Part shown: piece by piece, positions 46,767-56,119 of the stretch
Layout of the letters: each line of letters begins with the position of its first letter
Position numbering within the stretch: position 1 is the stretch's first letter
The notes under the pieces: model-generated
The model's database searches: none
The model's input: only the letters and a program-made list of their open reading frames with translations
What the model was told of the DNA's origin: nothing
Assembly: GCF_003284895.1 (NCBI RefSeq)
Contig: NZ_QMDV01000002.1
Span: forward strand, 682,001-746,000
Length of the DNA stretch: 64,000 bases
Direction: 5' to 3'
DNA from: Pontibacter arcticus
GTDB lineage: Bacteria > Bacteroidota > Bacteroidia > Cytophagales > Hymenobacteraceae
Program-made: the position numbers and the translations under genes

Positions 46767-47732
46767 ATGGAGTATAATTTTAAGCCGGAAGTGCTCGAAC
46801 AACTGAAACGCCTGGAGGCAAAGTATGTGCCCCTGGGTCAGGACCTTGCCGCTTACCTGGAGGGCCTCTACCACACCGACTTTCTGAATTACTGGGATTA
46901 TATTCACCTGGACACCCTCCTGAGCCTTCAGAATCCGAAGACCACAATTCCGGATGAAAAGATATTTATCATGTACCACCAGATAACAGAGTTATACTTT
47001 AAACTTTGCCTGGAAGAGTACCGACAGATTGGTGATGATAAGGAAATTACAGTAGAAATATTAATGCGTCGCTTGAAGCGCATTAACCGGTACTTCGACA
47101 ACCTGATCAACTCTTTTGATGTGATGGTGGATGGCATGGAACCGAAGCAATTTCTGCAGTTCAGGATGGCGCTGATGCCGGCCAGCGGGTTTCAGTCGGT
47201 ACAGTACCGCATGATCGAAATTGCCTCCACAGACCTCCGGAATTTAGTGGATAAAGACAAACGCGCTGCGCTTGGTTTGCAGAGCACCCAGGAAGAAATG
47301 ATAGGCTGTATTTACTGGAAAGAAGGTGCAACCGAAGTAGCATCCGGTGCCAAAACGCTTACCCTGCTGCAGTTCGAAGAAAAGTATACTTCCCAGCTTA
47401 TCCAGTTTGCCAAAGCGTACGAGCATAAAAACGTGTGGGCAGTATACAAACGCCTCCCCGAAGCCGACCAGCAAAACCCGGATCTGATGCAGATGCTCCG
47501 CGACCTGGACAGCAACATTAATGTGAACTGGCCTTTGATGCACTACAAATCTGCGGTGCGCTACCTGCAGCGCGACCCGGAAGTAATAGCTGCAACCGGC
47601 GGTACCAACTGGATGAAATACCTGCCTCCGCGTTTCCAGAAACGCATTTTTTACCCGCTCCTTTGGGACGAAACACAAACAAACGAATGGGGCAAAGGCT
47701 GGGTAGATAAAGTGCTGAAAGGCGAAATCTAA
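46767..47732 (+). CDS. Tryptophan 2,3-dioxygenase family protein
   Basis: A 321-aa protein. IHLDTLLSLQNPKTTIPDEKIFIMYHQITELYFKL corresponds to the haem-pocket start of the family (described in parts), with YHQITELYFKL the hallmark; FRMALMPASGFQSVQYRMIEIAST is the second signature. It opens the indole ring of tryptophan to N-formylkynurenine using haem iron and O2. No kynurenine-pathway partner is nearby, so its metabolic use is not shown. Confidence 0.88.
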   Translation: MEYNFKPEVLEQLKRLEAKYVPLGQDLAAYLEGLYHTDFLNYWDYIHLDTLLSLQNPKTTIPDEKIFIMYHQITELYFKLCLEEYRQIGDDKEITVEILMRRLKRINRYFDNLINSFDVMVDGMEPKQFLQFRMALMPASGFQSVQYRMIEIASTDLRNLVDKDKRAALGLQSTQEEMIGCIYWKEGATEVASGAKTLTLLQFEEKYTSQLIQFAKAYEHKNVWAVYKRLPEADQQNPDLMQMLRDLDSNINVNWPLMHYKSAVRYLQRDPEVIAATGGTNWMKYLPPRFQKRIFYPLLWDETQTNEWGKGWVDKVLKGEI

Positions 47733-47823
47733 GTATAAGTTGCTGAGTTTTTCAGATTATATAATACAGTCGTATAATTTATACTTATACTTTGAATTCA
47801 GGCTGACAGAAACGTGTTAGGAG

Positions 47824-47856
47824 TATACTTTATACTTTGCTGAAGTATAAAGTATA
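47824..47856. repeat. 14-bp inverted repeat built from heptamer copies
   Basis: TATACTTTATACTT (47824-47837) pairs perfectly with AAGTATAAAGTATA (47843-47856) around a 5-nt loop. Two heptamer copies per arm. It lies 76 bases after the TDO stop codon and might be a terminator, although no T-run follows. Confidence 0.85.
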
Positions 47857-47942
47857 ACTAAAAGATCAATATAACATTTTCCCCATTCAGCTATTAAACA
47901 ATTAATTAAAAAGTTTAAGGTTAACTACCTTACCTGTTAGTA

Positions 47943-49520
47943 ATGAGAAAGAAAGAATTAGAAATAGTGCTTGATCCGGAAGTAGCTTTTGATGCTGCGC
48001 AACTGGAACAGGAACTGATAAAGAGTGCCCAGGTTCAGCCCGACCAAGTAAAGTATATCCACCGGTTAAAGCGCTCGATTGATGCGCGTGGCCGCCAGGT
48101 ACTTGCCCGCGTCCGCGCGGATATTTACCTCGACACCCCTCCTACAGAAGTTCATTCGCCGGTTTACAAGTATCCGGATGTTTCAGATAAAAAGGAAGTC
48201 ATCATTGTAGGTGCTGGTCCGGCCGGTTTATTTGCTGCCCTCCGCTGCATCGAACTTGGTTTAAAACCTATCGTGCTCGAGCGTGGTAAAGATGTCAGAA
48301 GCCGCCGCCGCGACCTGGCCGCTATCAACAAAGAACACATCGTAAACCCGGATTCCAATTACTGTTTCGGGGAAGGCGGTGCCGGTACGTATTCGGATGG
48401 CAAACTGTACACGCGCTCCAAAAAACGCGGCGACCTGCAACGCATTTTACAGATATTTGTGCAGCACGGTGCTACGCCAGATATACTTTTTGATGCGCAT
48501 CCGCACATCGGTACCAACAAACTTCCTAAAATCATAGAAGCCATCCGTGAAACAGTCCGGGCAGCTGGTGGCGAGGTACTATTTGATAAGCGCGTTACAT
48601 CTTTCATACTGGAAAATAACGTGATGAAAGGCGTGACAACCCAGGACGGCCAACGCTATACCGGCGAATCTGTTATACTGGCTACTGGCCACAGCGCCCG
48701 TGATATGTTTGAGCTTCTGCACCAGCAAGGCATCACCATCGAAGCCAAGCCCTTTGCGATGGGCGTGCGCGTAGAACATCAGCAGCAGTTTATAGATAGT
48801 GTACAGTATAAGTGTGAAGACCGTGGGCCATACTTGCCGGCCTCGTCTTATTCGCTGGTGCAGCAAACAGTTTATAATAACAAACAGCGCGGCATTTTCT
48901 CGTTCTGTATGTGTCCGGGTGGGTTTATTGTGCCATCGGCTACAGCGCCCGGTGAAGTGGTAGTAAATGGCATGTCGCCGAGCAGGCGCGATTCTAAATT
49001 TGCCAACTCCGGCATTGTGGTGGCGATTGAGCTCGAAGATATGGAACTGGAAAAGTATGGCCCGTTGGCCGGATTGCACATGCAGCAGGAGCTTGAGCGC
49101 AAAGCCTGCGAAATGGCAGGTGGTACGCAAGCTGCCCCAGCCCAGTTACTCCAGGATTTCACCAATAAAAAAGTCAGCAAAAACCTGCTCGAAACCTCTT
49201 ACCAGCCTGGCCTGGTGGCAGTAGATATGAACAAATTGTTCTCAGAGGATATGGCTTACCGCTTACGGGAAGGCTTTAAAGCGTTCGGTAACAAAATGCG
49301 CGGTTTCCTGAGCAACGAGGCGCAGATAATTGGCGTGGAAAGCCGTACTTCATCCCCGGTTCGTATTCCGCGTAACAAAGAAACACTAGAGCATATACAG
49401 GTCAGTAACTTATACCCTTGTGGCGAAGGCGCTGGTTATGCAGGTGGTATTGTGTCGGCGGCTATGGATGGTGAGCGTTGTGCTGAAATGGTGGCTATTA
49501 AAGTTAATCAAGCTTCTTAA
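47943..49520 (+). CDS. NAD(P)/FAD-dependent oxidoreductase
   Basis: A 525-aa flavoprotein. IIVGAGPAGLFAALRCIELGLKP is the GxGxxG dinucleotide fold, NYCFGEGGAGTYSDGKLYTR the second FAD loop and YPCGEGAGYAGGIVSAAMDG the C-terminal FAD-contact. The length and motifs match the FAD-dependent proteins with a conserved C-terminal domain seen in many Bacteroidota. Substrate unknown. Confidence 0.9.
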   Translation: MRKKELEIVLDPEVAFDAAQLEQELIKSAQVQPDQVKYIHRLKRSIDARGRQVLARVRADIYLDTPPTEVHSPVYKYPDVSDKKEVIIVGAGPAGLFAALRCIELGLKPIVLERGKDVRSRRRDLAAINKEHIVNPDSNYCFGEGGAGTYSDGKLYTRSKKRGDLQRILQIFVQHGATPDILFDAHPHIGTNKLPKIIEAIRETVRAAGGEVLFDKRVTSFILENNVMKGVTTQDGQRYTGESVILATGHSARDMFELLHQQGITIEAKPFAMGVRVEHQQQFIDSVQYKCEDRGPYLPASSYSLVQQTVYNNKQRGIFSFCMCPGGFIVPSATAPGEVVVNGMSPSRRDSKFANSGIVVAIELEDMELEKYGPLAGLHMQQELERKACEMAGGTQAAPAQLLQDFTNKKVSKNLLETSYQPGLVAVDMNKLFSEDMAYRLREGFKAFGNKMRGFLSNEAQIIGVESRTSSPVRIPRNKETLEHIQVSNLYPCGEGAGYAGGIVSAAMDGERCAEMVAIKVNQAS

Positions 49521-49607
49521 AATGCACCTGTTGCGCGTGTAGTGTAACGTTACAGCTGTTTTTTCAGTTTATACTTTTATACTTTATGTATGGCTTAAAC
49601 CGAAATT

Positions 49608-49970
49608 ATGAAAAAGACACTTGTATTAGGAGCAACTGATAACCCATCCCGATTTGCTTACAAAGCAGTACATAAGCTGCAGCAACACGGCCACGAGGTG
49701 GTTCCGGTTGGTATACGGAGAGGCCAGGTTGGCGGGCAGCAGATCATTACAGATAAAGAACAACAGGTTGAAAGTATAGATACCGTTACCTTGTATGTGG
49801 GCCCGCAGAATCAGCCGTCGTGGTACGATTACATACTTTCCCTGAACCCGAAACGCATCATTTTTAACCCCGGCACTGAAAACCCTGAACTGGAAAAAAG
49901 AGCCGCTGAAGCGAACATCGAAACGCTGCACCATTGCACCCTCGTGATGCTGGCAACTGATAGTTATTAA
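49608..49970 (+). CDS. CoA-binding domain protein
   Basis: A 120-aa protein starting MKKTLVLGATDNPSRFAYKAVHKLQQHGHEVVPVGIR; this matches the single CoA-binding (succinyl-CoA-synthetase-like) Rossmann domain proteins. Role unknown. The ATG follows the 87-bp gap after the flavoprotein gene and the terminator at 50063 follows it. Confidence 0.85.
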   Translation: MKKTLVLGATDNPSRFAYKAVHKLQQHGHEVVPVGIRRGQVGGQQIITDKEQQVESIDTVTLYVGPQNQPSWYDYILSLNPKRIIFNPGTENPELEKRAAEANIETLHHCTLVMLATDSY

Positions 49971-50062
49971 TTTTTTTCAGGAGAGTTAAAACCTGCTTAA
50001 AAACTTTCCCGTATAGGTTAGTATTATTGAACAGATGGCATTTGTTGTCTATGTTCTAAAAG

Positions 50063-50092
50063 AAAAAGGGATCTTGTATAAGATCCCTTTTT
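50063..50092. terminator. Bidirectional terminator
   Basis: AAAAAGGGATCTT (50063-50075) pairs perfectly with 50080-50092 around the loop GTAT; it separates two convergent genes. Confidence 0.93.
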
Positions 50093-50097
50093 TGTTT

Positions 50098-52674
50098 TTA
50101 AGCCTCGCGGCGCAGCACTTCAAGCGGTGGCCGGTTCAGGATGCCACGGCTGTTGAGTAGCCCTACTCCTACGGTTAGCAATGTTACTACACCCAGTATA
50201 ACAAAGAGCGGCCACACCAACAACGTAAACTCTACTTCGAAACTAAATACGGCCAGCGCCCAGGCAGCCGCAAATGCAATCACCAGGCCTGTGGCGGCAG
50301 CCAGCAAGCCTAACAGTATATATTCTAAAAATGTGATGGCGAAAATCTGTTTGCGACTGGCACCCAGTGTGCGCAGCAAAACACTTTCCTGTATCCGCTG
50401 GAATTTACTCACGTTTACCGAGCCGATCAGCACCAGCAAGCCCGTAAAAATACTGAACAGCGCCATAAACTGAATTACAAACGAGATCTGGCTCACCACT
50501 TCGTCCAGTGTTTTAAGTATGAGATCAAGGCCGATGGTAGAAATATTCGGGAACTGCTCCACGATCTGGCGCTGAAACTGGGCTGCCTGCTGGTCGTTGG
50601 CACTACGCGTCATGAGTACATGAAACTGTGGCGCATCTTCCAGCACACCGGCCGGAAAAACAACCAGGAAATTACTCTGCACCCGGTTCCAGTCTACTTC
50701 GCGCAGGTGCACGATCTGTGTGGCGATAGGCGCGCCTTGGACATTAAATAACAGCGTATCGCCTATTTCAGCTTTGATGCGCTCGGCATAGCCTTCTTCC
50801 AACGAAATGGGCACCAGTTCGCTTTTGCCATCATATGTTCCGGTCCAATTGCCTTTCACTGTTTTTTCAGCCTCCGATAACTGATTGCGGTACGTTACGC
50901 GGTATTCGCGTGTAAATGTTCTCGGAGAAATATCCAGTGTCGTATCGGCCCGAACAGCAGCACCGGTCAATTCATTTATCTGCTCCAGGCGCATCGTTAC
51001 AATCGGGTCGAGTTGCAGGATTGGTAAACCCTGTGCTTTGGTGATGTTAATGACTTCATCGCGCTGGGCATTCTGGATATCAAATAAAACCAGGTTTGGC
51101 TGATTTTCGCTTCCTGCAATCGAGACTTCGCTTAACAACGTGCGCTGCACCAGGTATAACGTACCGATGAGCGCCGTACCCAATCCGATCGATACCATCA
51201 GAAGCAGTGTCTGGTTATTAGGCCGGTACAGGTTTGCCAAACCCTGGCGCCAAACATAGCCCCAGTTAACCGGGAAGTATCTTTTCACTAAAAGTGATAA
51301 CCCTTTGGCAAGCAGCGCTAGCACCAGGAATGCCGCGATCACGCCGCCTGTAAAGGAAAGCGCCTGCCACCACGTGCCCATCTGCCACCTCGAAAACACT
51401 AGTATAAACAGGAAAATCAAGCCATAAACCGCCCAACGTAGCGGGTCGCGTTGGTTGGTGAGGTGTTCTATACTTGCCCGCAACGTGATAAGCGGCGACA
51501 CCAAACGAATAGTAAGCAAAGGTAGCAATGCAAATAATACCGAAACCACTACCCCTAATAAGATTCCCTGAGCAACGGCCGCAATCGAGAAATAGGCATC
51601 CACCTGAACCGGCAAAAAGGTTTTGAATAACTGCGGCAACAGCAACTGCACGGCACTCCCCAGCACTGCGCCAGCTATACCGCCTAGTAAACCCATGCCC
51701 ATCACCTGGAACAGGTATACCAGGAAAGCCTGCTTCCCGCTCATCCCCAGGCAGCGAAGTATGCCAATGGTTGCCAACTTATCGCGCATATACACGTGCA
51801 CGGCACTCGCCACGCCAACACAGCCCAATAGCAAGGCTACAAAACCAACCAAGGCCAGGAAACGCGCCAGCTCATCGTAGGCATCGCCCATACTTTCTTT
51901 GCGGGTTTCTACGGTATCGTAAAACATGCCATACTCTTCGAAACGCGATTCCAGCCTTTTACCTAACGTATCAGGTTCTACGGTATCGGGCAGATCAAAA
52001 TAATAGTAATACGAAATGCGGCTACCGCGCTGCAACAAGCCAGTTTCATCTACATACTGCCTCGGGATATAAACCGCTGGCGCGATGGTAGAGGTTAGCG
52101 CAGTCTGGCCCGGTATCTTATGGAGTTCGCCTTCGATAACAAAGCTCTGATTACCGATCCGGATCGAGTCGCCGGGTTTGGCTTCGTATTGCAGCATCAG
52201 GTTATGGTCTACCAGCGCTTTGCGGCCTTCCCGGAACGTGCGGCTGGCGGATTCCGGTATTGTTTCGATGGCGCCAAAGTATGGAAAACCTCCTTCCAGC
52301 GCCCGCACCTGCACCAGGCGGCTTGCATTGGATTTTGGGAAGTATAACATCGAGGTCAGGCGGTTTTCATCCGAGCGATCACCTAATGCTTTAACCGAAT
52401 CCACGATGGCCAATGCCAGCGAATCCGGTTCCTTGTTCATGCCGATAACCAGATCAGCACCAATCAGCGACTGCGCTTTGTCATCAATGGCGTGCTGTAA
52501 ACTGTACCGAAAAGAATTAATGGCCACCAGCGCGGCTATACCCAACACAATCGACGATAGGAAAAGAACGAGTTTCCCACGGTTGCGGCGGGTATCGCGC
52601 CAGGCCATTTTAAGGAGCCAGCCTAAGCGCAGCTTTTGTTTTGGTTCTGTATGTTCAGGGTGATTTTCTTTCAC
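50098..52674 (-). CDS. ABC transporter permease, YbbP/FtsX-MacB type
   Basis: An 858-aa protein with a basic cytoplasmic start (MKENHPEHTEPKQKLRLGWLLKMAWRDTRRNRGK), a first transmembrane helix and, after a large extracytoplasmic MacB_PCD-like domain, three helices with the FtsX pattern, then a second half with the same order (about ten helices in all). This resembles YbbP and LolE-type permeases, with an ATPase on the same strand and a TesA-type hydrolase divergent, as in E. coli ybbAP-tesA. A role in export of a lipid-like substrate or lipoproteins is inferred only. Confidence 0.88.
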   Translation of the reverse strand: MKENHPEHTEPKQKLRLGWLLKMAWRDTRRNRGKLVLFLSSIVLGIAALVAINSFRYSLQHAIDDKAQSLIGADLVIGMNKEPDSLALAIVDSVKALGDRSDENRLTSMLYFPKSNASRLVQVRALEGGFPYFGAIETIPESASRTFREGRKALVDHNLMLQYEAKPGDSIRIGNQSFVIEGELHKIPGQTALTSTIAPAVYIPRQYVDETGLLQRGSRISYYYYFDLPDTVEPDTLGKRLESRFEEYGMFYDTVETRKESMGDAYDELARFLALVGFVALLLGCVGVASAVHVYMRDKLATIGILRCLGMSGKQAFLVYLFQVMGMGLLGGIAGAVLGSAVQLLLPQLFKTFLPVQVDAYFSIAAVAQGILLGVVVSVLFALLPLLTIRLVSPLITLRASIEHLTNQRDPLRWAVYGLIFLFILVFSRWQMGTWWQALSFTGGVIAAFLVLALLAKGLSLLVKRYFPVNWGYVWRQGLANLYRPNNQTLLLMVSIGLGTALIGTLYLVQRTLLSEVSIAGSENQPNLVLFDIQNAQRDEVINITKAQGLPILQLDPIVTMRLEQINELTGAAVRADTTLDISPRTFTREYRVTYRNQLSEAEKTVKGNWTGTYDGKSELVPISLEEGYAERIKAEIGDTLLFNVQGAPIATQIVHLREVDWNRVQSNFLVVFPAGVLEDAPQFHVLMTRSANDQQAAQFQRQIVEQFPNISTIGLDLILKTLDEVVSQISFVIQFMALFSIFTGLLVLIGSVNVSKFQRIQESVLLRTLGASRKQIFAITFLEYILLGLLAAATGLVIAFAAAWALAVFSFEVEFTLLVWPLFVILGVVTLLTVGVGLLNSRGILNRPPLEVLRREA

Positions 52675-52805
52675 GTTTATTTAGACGTTAGATGCCAGAC
52701 GTTAGATATCAGACTATATATCTTGGTTTGTTAGAAATATGGAAACGTGGATATAAGATGTGTTTGATTTAAGAAGTAAGGTGCTACTTACAAAAAATCT
52801 AAAAT

Positions 52806-53501
52806 CTAATGTCTAGCTTCTGAAGTCTGATTTGTAAGTGTATCAGAGATAACTGTTCCTCCTTTAATGCGGATAATGCGGTCGGTGCGCTGGGCCAGTT
52901 CCAGGTCGTGGGTAACCAAAACCAGCGTAGTGCCCATTTCGCGGTTAAGATCAAATAAAAGTTTCTCGACACGCTCGCCGGTTTCTTCATCCAGGTTTCC
53001 GGTAGGTTCATCGGCAAACAAAATTCGCGGACGGTTGGAAAAAGCCCTGGCCAGCGAAACACGTTGCTGCTCGCCACCCGAAAGTTGTGTGGGGTAATGA
53101 TCGTGGCGCTCAGCCAGGCCAACACGCTCTAACAACTCCATGGCCTGCTGTTTTACGTTTCGTTCGCCGCGCAACTCCAATGGTACCATCACGTTTTCAA
53201 GCGCCGTCAGCGTCGGTATCAACTGGAAATTCTGGAAAATAAAGCCCACATACTGGTTCCGGACATAGGCTCGTTTATCTTCTGAGAGGTTATCGAGCGC
53301 TACGCCATTAAGTATAACAGATCCGGAGCTGGCACGGTCGAGGCCGGCGCTCAGGCCCAGCAACGTTGTTTTACCGGAGCCGCTCGGGCCCACAATAGCA
53401 CAGACATCGCCTGCCTGAATGGTAAAGTTTACATCGTGCAGCACCGTAAGATGGCGGTTGCCGCTGTGGTATGTTTTAGTCAGATCCCGTACTTCGAGCA
53501 T
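52806..53501 (-). CDS. ABC transporter ATP-binding protein (YbbA/LolD type)
   Basis: A 231-aa ATPase. Walker A GPSGSGKTTLLG, signature LSGGEQQRVSLARA, Walker B RILFADEPTGNLD and switch HDL are all intact. It energises the permease 131 bases downstream in the same direction. The family falls with MacB/LolD/YbbA. It shares its divergent promoter region with the esterase gene. Confidence 0.94.
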   Translation of the reverse strand: MLEVRDLTKTYHSGNRHLTVLHDVNFTIQAGDVCAIVGPSGSGKTTLLGLSAGLDRASSGSVILNGVALDNLSEDKRAYVRNQYVGFIFQNFQLIPTLTALENVMVPLELRGERNVKQQAMELLERVGLAERHDHYPTQLSGGEQQRVSLARAFSNRPRILFADEPTGNLDEETGERVEKLLFDLNREMGTTLVLVTHDLELAQRTDRIIRIKGGTVISDTLTNQTSEARH

Positions 53502-53526
53502 GCGTGGCTTATTTTATAGTTCAGTT

Positions 53527-53562
53527 GAAAACCTATAAACAGAAACAACTTGGTATAGGTTT
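53527..53562. promoter_or_regulatory. 10-bp inverted repeat in a divergent promoter region
   Basis: AAAACCTATA (53527-53536) is repeated exactly in reverse complement at 53553-53562, 16 bp apart, between the divergent ATPase and esterase genes. Candidate operator for both. Confidence 0.4.
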
Positions 53563-53605
53563 TTAAAGTAGCAACGTATAAATTTAGAAACTAAAACTAT
53601 AACTA

Positions 53606-54319
53606 GTGAATAAAAAAAGATTCTTATACATCCCGTTAGGCCTTGCGCTTAGTTTTTATGGCTGCAACCAGGCCACCCAGGAAACCGAAAAAGTAACAGA
53701 ACAGCTGGCTACCACACAGGCAGCGCCTCAGGCAAAAAAACAGGCAAAAACCAAAACCATCGTATTTTTTGGTAACAGCCTGACTGCGGGCTTGGGCCTG
53801 GAACCTGATCAGGCTTTCCCGGCGCTTATACAGCAACGCCTCGACTCGCTTAACCTGCCTTATAATGTTGTGAATGCCGGGGTTAGCGGCGAAACATCGG
53901 CTGGCGGTAAAAGCAGAATATACTGGCTCCTGAAACAACCAATCGATGTTTTTGTACTGGAACTGGGCGCTAACGATGGACTGCGCGGGATTGATCCGGC
54001 TTCCACGTACCTCAACCTCGGCGAAATTGTAGATAAGGTGCGGGCTAAAAATCCTGACGTAAAAATTCTGCTGGCCGGTATGCAGTTGCCGCCAAGTATG
54101 GGCCAGAAGTATACCACCGCCTTTAAGAACGTGTTTACCAGGCTTTCCGAAGAAAAAGACCTGATCCTGATTCCTTTTTTACTTGAAGGCGTAGGCGGCG
54201 TACCGAAACTTAACCAAAAAGACGGCATCCACCCGACAGAAGAAGGGCAGAAAATTCTGGCTAATAATGTATGGGAACATCTCGAAGAAGTGGTTTCAGA
54301 ACCTGCCGGTGAACTATAG
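53606..54319 (+). CDS. Lipoprotein SGNH hydrolase, TesA-like arylesterase/lysophospholipase
   Basis: A 237-aa lipoprotein with lipobox LSFYGC (Cys20). SGNH blocks: FFGNSLTAGLGL (nucleophile Ser58; the usual GDSL Asp is Asn here), ELGANDGLRG, DGIHPTEEGQ (Asp-x-x-His). The start codon is GTG at 53606. It resembles E. coli TesA, and its position next to YbbA- and YbbP-like genes matches that locus. It probably hydrolyses esters or thioesters in the envelope. Confidence 0.9.
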   Translation: MNKKRFLYIPLGLALSFYGCNQATQETEKVTEQLATTQAAPQAKKQAKTKTIVFFGNSLTAGLGLEPDQAFPALIQQRLDSLNLPYNVVNAGVSGETSAGGKSRIYWLLKQPIDVFVLELGANDGLRGIDPASTYLNLGEIVDKVRAKNPDVKILLAGMQLPPSMGQKYTTAFKNVFTRLSEEKDLILIPFLLEGVGGVPKLNQKDGIHPTEEGQKILANNVWEHLEEVVSEPAGEL

Positions 54320-54425
54320 ACCATCATCAGAAAATTTTTTTTAATTATTTTTAGTACCAACGTAACCTTCTTCTGAAGTGGCCGTTCATACAAACGGCTA
54401 AAAGTTGAAAAGTTAATTTTCATAC

Positions 54426-54464
54426 AAAAAAGGCTCCCCGAATTCGTTCGAGGGAGCCTTTTTT
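54426..54464 (+). terminator. Terminator downstream of the esterase gene
   Basis: AAAAAAGGCTCCC (54426-54438) pairs with GGGAGCCTTTTTT (54452-54464); the loop contains a further CGAA/TTCG pairing. T-run follows. Confidence 0.92.
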
Positions 54465-54511
54465 GATTTTATACTTATCTTGAGAAGTTTTATACTTGAA
54501 AAGAAACTGCC

Positions 54512-55246
54512 TTGGCCAATATTATACTCACTTCATTTGTTCAACTTGCAATAATTTTACCTATCCTTTTTTTCTTCATTCGAGAGAAAAACAAAAGCGC
54601 CTACTTCAGACTATTCCTGTTTGTGGTTATATTTATTGTTTACTCCATTGTATTGCACTTTCCACGCTATTACGACCAGGCAGATTTTATAGGAGGTACC
54701 TGGAATTGGAGCGGCAAAATATTGGCAACACTTTTTGGTATCGTATGCTACATCTTATTCAAAAGATATTTTACTCAACATAATTACTTCACACTTCGCC
54801 AAAATAAATCAACAATTAAATCAACAGTGCTAGCTTCACTTGCACTTGTAGTTATTGCTATAATTTCAGGTTATACTTTAAAGCAAAAAGAACTTAACTT
54901 CGAAACACTTGCCTTTCAGTTAACGATGCCCGGGCTGGATGAAGAAATCCTTTTCAGAGGAGTTTTGCTAGGTTTACTGTTGACCATACTTTCTGACAAA
55001 AGCGCTATAGGGAAATTTAACTTCGGAAACCCAAGCCTTCTGATAATTTCAATTCTTTTCGGACTTGTACATGGGCTCGGTTTCGAACACGACCAGCAAA
55101 TCTATTTTCATTTTTTTAATATATTCAGTACTGGGTTAACTGGTTATGGTTTGGGTTGGATAGCGATAAACAGCAGAAGTATACTTTTGCCCGCTGTAAC
55201 GCATAACCTGTTCAATTTCCTCTTAAATTTTATAAGTATGATATAA
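54512..55246 (+). CDS. CPBP family intramembrane metalloprotease
   Basis: A 244-aa membrane protein with six to seven hydrophobic segments. The CAAX/CPBP motifs are EEILFRG (Glu-Glu-x3-Arg), FGLVHGLGFEHD and HNLFNF. The only in-frame start I see is TTG at 54512. Such proteins act in bacteriocin immunity or protein processing; the role here is unknown. Confidence 0.85.
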   Translation: MANIILTSFVQLAIILPILFFFIREKNKSAYFRLFLFVVIFIVYSIVLHFPRYYDQADFIGGTWNWSGKILATLFGIVCYILFKRYFTQHNYFTLRQNKSTIKSTVLASLALVVIAIISGYTLKQKELNFETLAFQLTMPGLDEEILFRGVLLGLLLTILSDKSAIGKFNFGNPSLLIISILFGLVHGLGFEHDQQIYFHFFNIFSTGLTGYGLGWIAINSRSILLPAVTHNLFNFLLNFISMI

Positions 55247-55564
55247 TGATCAGTAGTAACATAGTTACGATTTAAAAACCTTGTGAAATTATCAACCCAC
55301 CCTTGGCTTGTAATATTACTGAAGTATAAATATTATGTATTTATACTTAAAATCTCCCTCTGTAAGGCTTGTAAGTATAATTTTTTAGTTGAAAAGCGCA
55401 ATTAACTAGTTGTGGTATATAGCTACATCAGTTTTTTTACAGAAATTTATACTTGCTAGGCAACCTCCCCTCCTTTTGCTGCATCTAACGTGTAAAGAAA
55501 AGGAAAACAGTGCTTCCTGTAGCGACTAAAACAAACTGAAACATTTGAGAAAATTTTACACAGC
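55247..55564. other. AT-rich intergenic region upstream of the sigma gene
   Basis: No gene in 318 bp. It holds the inverted repeat at 55322-55348 made of two opposed heptamers and several other heptamer copies. A promoter for the sigma gene is expected but no clear TTG/TAnnTTTG pair is seen. Confidence 0.5.
55322..55348. repeat. 11-bp inverted repeat upstream of the ECF sigma gene
   Basis: AAGTATAAATA (55322-55332) and its exact reverse complement TATTTATACTT (55338-55348) with a 5-nt loop TTATG. Could be a regulator site or an RNA hairpin. Confidence 0.7.
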
Positions 55565-56101
55565 GTGACAGAAGCAGAACTAATAGCAGGTTGCCAACGG
55601 GCAGAAAGCAAGGCGCAGAAGCTGCTCTACGAGCGGTTTGCCTCGCAGATGTACGGCGTCTGCCTGCGCTACCTGAAAGCAGAAATGGATGCCGAAGAGG
55701 CTCTTTTAAACGGCTTTATGAAAATTTACCAGAACATCGGCAAATTCGAGAATAAAGGCAGCTTTGAAGGCTGGGTTCGCCGCATTATGGTAAACGAAGC
55801 CCTCGCCTTTTTAAGGAAAAAAGAACCACTGCACCTGGCCATAGAAGATGGTGGCACCATGCAAGTAGCCAGCCAGACCGGCGCAGACCACGACCTGGCA
55901 GAAGGCGAACTGATGCAGCTGCTTTATACTTTGCCGGCCGGTTATAGAACAGTTTTTAACCTGTATGCCATCGAAGGATATTCGCATAAAGAAATTGCGG
56001 AAATGCTAAGTATAACAGAAGGCACTTCCAAATCGCAGTTAAGCAAAGCACGTGTTATGTTGCAGCGCCGCCTTTCGGGGCAAAGTGTTATGGCAGATTA
56101 A
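55565..56101 (+). CDS. ECF-type RNA polymerase sigma factor (sigma-70 family)
   Basis: A 178-aa sigma factor. Region 2 (LLYERFASQMYGVCLRYLKAEMDAEEALLNGFMKIYQNIGKFENKGSFEGWVRRIMVNEAL, in outline) and region 4 (LPAGYRTVFNLYAIEGYSHKEIAEMLSITEGTSKSQLSKAR, in outline) are complete. The GTG at 55565 is the start. The next gene, 18 bases on, encodes a single-pass membrane protein, as expected for a sigma/anti-sigma pair. Confidence 0.93.
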   Translation: MTEAELIAGCQRAESKAQKLLYERFASQMYGVCLRYLKAEMDAEEALLNGFMKIYQNIGKFENKGSFEGWVRRIMVNEALAFLRKKEPLHLAIEDGGTMQVASQTGADHDLAEGELMQLLYTLPAGYRTVFNLYAIEGYSHKEIAEMLSITEGTSKSQLSKARVMLQRRLSGQSVMAD

Positions 56102-56119
56102 TTTAAAGGAGATCGCAAA

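Noticed and set aside
48579-49130. 183-codon open frame antisense to the FAD oxidoreductase gene
   Set aside because: It lies fully inside a gene with intact FAD motifs; its composition is that of a shadow frame and no domain is seen.
52679-52805. Imperfect direct and inverted repeats (AGACGTTAGAT type) between the permease and ATPase genes
   Set aside because: Short and imperfect; too weak to call a site or an element without copies elsewhere.
53860-54423. 187-codon open frame antisense to the esterase
   Set aside because: Covers conserved SGNH motifs on the other strand and runs to the terminator region; no independent evidence of a gene.
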